DNA from: Clostridiaceae bacterium
Lineage (GTDB): Bacteria > Bacillota > Clostridia > Oscillospirales > Acutalibacteraceae
NCBI GenBank assembly: GCA_016297645.1
Contig: JAEDGF010000080.1
Coordinates: 1 to 8,001 of the forward strand
DNA: 8,001 nt
Direction: 5' to 3'
Below are positions 6,967 to 8,001 of this stretch, piece after piece (the first letter of the stretch is position 1; every line of letters begins with the position of its first letter). The position numbers and the translations under genes are program-made. Under the pieces are notes generated by a model. That model made no database searches. It had not been told where the DNA came from and saw only the letters and a list, made by a program, of their open reading frames with translations.

Positions 6967-6994
6967 ACTTTGCGCGCCAAAGTACCATCTTTGG
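6967..6994 (-). promoter_or_regulatory. Two mutually exclusive hairpins in the leader of the Cys-rich gene
   Basis: On the - strand, CCAAAG-ATGGTA-CTTTGG (6994-6977) and ACTTTG-GCGCG-CAAAGT (6983-6967) share the CTTTG segment, so only one can form at a time. The second is followed by GGGG and then six T residues. This resembles an antiterminator/terminator pair, but the four G residues before the T-tract make intrinsic termination doubtful. Confidence 0.35.
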
Positions 6995-7009
6995 GACACT
7001 CGCGTTGAT

Positions 7010-7015
7010 ATTATA
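7010..7015 (-). promoter_or_regulatory. Possible -10 box for the Cys-rich gene
   Basis: A perfect TATAAT on the - strand lies about 95 nt upstream of the Cys-rich gene start. No -35 box is recognisable at 16-18 bp (GAGAGA occupies it), so it would need an activator or be weak. A rival candidate is TTGAAA (7231-7226), 16 bp, TATTTT (7209-7204), which overlaps an operator. Confidence 0.3.
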
Positions 7016-7053
7016 ATTTCAGCCCTTATTTTTCTCTCTCTGCATCGGGGGCG

Positions 7054-7070
7054 CGGCACTTTTTGTGCCG
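7054..7070. repeat. Perfect 6-bp hairpin upstream of the Cys-rich gene
   Basis: CGGCAC (7054-7059) and GTGCCG (7065-7070) form a perfect stem around TTTTT. An alternative pairing of CATCGG (7043-7048) with CCGATG (7068-7073) competes with it. No T-tract follows on either strand. Its role is unclear. Confidence 0.35.
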
Positions 7071-7080
7071 ATGTCCCTAT

Positions 7081-7098
7081 GATACAGTATTCTGAAAA
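7081..7098. promoter_or_regulatory. Operator-like site O1 (half-conserved, inverted)
   Basis: GATACAGT-AT-TCTGAAAA carries one good half (ATACAG) and one weaker half (CTGAAA). Its 15-bp core at 7080-7094 is the exact reverse complement of 7210-7224 in site O2, so it is probably bound by the same protein. It lies on the side facing the Cys-rich gene. Confidence 0.5.
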
Positions 7099-7157
7099 GT
7101 AATTTCTCCCCTAAAACGGCTTTTTTCAAAAAATTTTTTTAATAAATTGCATTACCT

Positions 7158-7186
7158 TTGACTTTTACGGAAAAATGTAATATAAT
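7158..7186 (+). promoter_or_regulatory. Sigma-A-type promoter of the Xre repressor operon
   Basis: TTGACT (7158-7163), a 17-bp spacer and a perfect TATAAT (7181-7186) form a near-consensus promoter. The predicted start is near 7193, giving a leader of about 100 nt that contains operators O2 and O3. The region before it (7100-7157) is only A/T-tract-rich DNA. Confidence 0.8.
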
Positions 7187-7205
7187 TTATCTGTAAGGGG
7201 TGAAA

Positions 7206-7223
7206 AATACAGAATACTGTATC
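7206..7223. promoter_or_regulatory. Operator-like site O2
   Basis: AATACAGA-AT-ACTGTATC contains the inverted repeat ATACAG-N4-CTGTAT. It starts about 13 bp after the predicted transcription start of the repressor gene, which suits autorepression. Its centre is 35 bp from that of O3. Confidence 0.65.
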
Positions 7224-7240
7224 AATTTCAAGCATATAAT

Positions 7241-7258
7241 AATACAGAGTTCTGTATT
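7241..7258. promoter_or_regulatory. Operator-like site O3 (best palindrome)
   Basis: AATACAGA-GT-TCTGTATT has perfect 8-bp arms around a 2-bp centre. It directly follows a second TATAAT (7235-7240) that lacks a recognisable -35 box, because O2 occupies that area. The site ends 34 bp before the repressor ATG. Confidence 0.7.
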
Positions 7259-7292
7259 TGTCAATTGAATTTTGTCGTTGACGGGGTGTAAA

Positions 7293-7613
7293 ATGGAAAC
7301 TTACGAAAAAATCAAAGAATTATGTAACGAACGCAACGAAAGCCTTTCCTCCCTTGCGTCTGCCATCGGTGTCCGCAGCTCCGTGTTCACCGAATTGAAG
7401 ATGCACCGTACAAAACAGCTGTCGGTTGCAACCATTGAAAAAATAGCGGATTACTTCGGCGTTCCCGAAACATATTTTTTCGAAGAGGATGCCGACAGCA
7501 AGCAGGAGGAGCTTTTCAGAAAAAGGAAGCTTCTGTTTGACCTGTCGAAAAAGGCGAGCGCCGAGGATCTTGACAAGATCATCAAAATAGTCGACGCGTT
7601 TATCGGGGAATAA
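7293..7613 (+). CDS. Xre/Cro-type helix-turn-helix repressor
   Basis: A 106-aa DNA-binding protein. Residues 5-63 form a Cro/cI-type helix-turn-helix: a first helix (YEKIKELCNERN), the turn around SLSSLASAIGVRSSVFTEL (18-36, scaffold plus recognition helix), then LSVATIEKIADYFGVPETYFF (43-63), the usual fourth and fifth helices. Residues 66-106 are a charged helical tail (KQEELFRKRKLLFDLSKKA, then EDLDKIIKIVDAFI), probably for dimerisation. There is no peptidase or LexA-like cleavage domain. The ATG at 7293-7295 is preceded by GGGGTG (7283-7288); an in-frame TTG at 7272 is less likely. The gene sits downstream of a strong promoter with three similar palindromes nearby, so it probably represses itself and perhaps the divergent Cys-rich gene. 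The HExxH protein gene follows after 16 nt. Confidence 0.88.
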   Translation: METYEKIKELCNERNESLSSLASAIGVRSSVFTELKMHRTKQLSVATIEKIADYFGVPETYFFEEDADSKQEELFRKRKLLFDLSKKASAEDLDKIIKIVDAFIGE

Positions 7614-7629
7614 CGGAGGTGTTTTTCGG

Positions 7630-7854
7630 GTGAACGATGTGATAGTCAGGCTTATTTCCATGCCGGTTACGGTCAGAGCTTTTACTGTGCCGGACGCGCA
7701 GGGCGATTATAATGTTTATCTGAACGAGGCACTGTCGGACGAACAGCTCGAAAAAAGCTTAGCCCACGAAAGAGAGCATATCAGACGGGGCGACTTTTAC
7801 CGCGATCTGCCTGTCCGCGTAATAGAGAACCTCGCACGCAAGGGCGAAAACTGA
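7630..7854 (+). CDS. Small HExxH protein, minimal ImmA/IrrE-like peptidase
   Basis: A 74-aa protein with HEREH at residues 46-50 inside LAHEREHIRRGDF, matching the zinc-binding HExxH helix of the ImmA/IrrE family. Family members such as ImmA of ICEBs1 cut the neighbouring Xre-type repressor to release an element from repression, and are usually well over 100 aa. Here only a strand-rich N-terminal part (VIVRLISMP, FTVPDAQGDYNVYLN), the HExxH helix and about 24 more residues remain. The third zinc ligand expected downstream is not obvious; Asp55 and Glu66 are candidates. It could be a compact active form, a truncation or a repressor partner. The start is GTG with GGAGG at 7615-7619, 10 nt upstream. 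It begins 16 nt after the repressor stop, so the two form an operon ending at the terminator at 7941. Confidence 0.7.
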   Translation: MNDVIVRLISMPVTVRAFTVPDAQGDYNVYLNEALSDEQLEKSLAHEREHIRRGDFYRDLPVRVIENLARKGEN

Positions 7855-7940
7855 GGACTGAAAAAATACCGCCGAAAAGCCGTTCGCATGAACGCATCAA
7901 AAAATCGGACGGTGTAAAAAATGAAAAAAGCCGTGAAAAA

Positions 7941-7975
7941 AACGCACCCCGGAGAATTTACTCGGGTGCGTTTTT
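7941..7975. terminator. Strong intrinsic terminator of the Xre/HExxH operon, probably bidirectional
   Basis: AACGCACCC (7941-7949) pairs with GGGTGCGTT (7964-7972), with a further inner GAG/CTC pairing (7952-7954 with 7961-7963). It runs into T5 at 7971-7975. Seven A residues at 7936-7942 supply a T-tract for the opposite strand, so a convergent gene may lie beyond the right edge. Between the stop at 7854 and this stem I see no gene. Confidence 0.88.
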
Positions 7976-8001
7976 GAAATGTCGGCGTTTTTTACGGTGC
8001 G

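Noticed and set aside
6916..7059. An N-terminal extension of the Cys-rich protein
   Set aside because: The Arg-rich extension has no ribosome site and runs through a -10 box and leader hairpins; the internal ATG has a good ribosome site.
7206..7258. LexA (SOS) boxes
   Set aside because: The arms read ACAG-N4-CTGT, the opposite order of the Gram-negative CTGT-N8-ACAG box, and they do not match the Gram-positive GAAC-N4-GTTC box.
7200..7268. A 22-codon GTG leader peptide before the Xre gene
   Set aside because: The G-rich sequence overlaps the start codon rather than lying upstream, and the frame simply reads through the two operators.
7320..7661. A 113-codon - strand frame opposite the Xre gene
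   Set aside because: It is antisense to a well-recognised helix-turn-helix gene with its own promoter and ribosome site.
7921..7977. An 18-codon ATG frame after the HExxH gene
   Set aside because: It is mostly made of the terminator stem and its A/T tracts.

Overview
The window looks like a chromosomal segment from an anaerobic Firmicute of the class Clostridia, probably a gut Oscillospiraceae/Ruminococcaceae relative. This is inferred from the balanced base composition in genes with AT-rich spacers, the strong GGAGG-type ribosome sites, sigma-A-like promoters, a lipobox lipoprotein, and the protein families present. No rRNA, tRNA, CRISPR array, insertion sequence or integrase was seen.

Left part (1-2196, + strand): a likely terminator for an upstream gene is followed by a well-formed promoter with a 14-bp perfect palindrome at the expected transcription start. 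Then come two overlapping genes for an ABC-2 type exporter, an ATPase of the DrrA class and its six-helix permease. A strong bidirectional terminator separates them from the convergent genes that follow.

Middle part (2222-6609, - strand, read right to left): one promoter at 6581-6609 precedes four closely spaced genes. They encode a membrane-anchored protein with a degraded LytR-CpsA-Psr (LCP)-like domain, a lipoprotein with an intact transglutaminase-like Cys-His-Asp triad, UDP-glucose 4-epimerase (galE), and a cation diffusion facilitator whose metal-site residues suggest manganese export. The first two genes are 13 nt apart and galE and the transporter 18 nt apart. The 67-nt gap between the pairs shows no convincing terminator, so all four may be co-transcribed. 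The first three fit a cell-envelope theme: sugar-nucleotide supply plus two surface-exposed proteins.

Right part (6620-8001): this resembles the control region of a mobile element or its remnant. A small six-cysteine protein is encoded on the - strand. Across a 377-bp regulatory gap, a Xre/Cro-type repressor and a 74-aa HExxH protein (a minimal ImmA/IrrE-like peptidase) are encoded on the + strand and end at a strong terminator. The gap holds a near-consensus promoter for the repressor and three copies of an ACAG-N4-CTGT-type operator, one inverted relative to another. The layout resembles repressor/anti-repressor switches of temperate phages and integrative elements such as ImmR/ImmA, but no recombinase or attachment site lies in the window.
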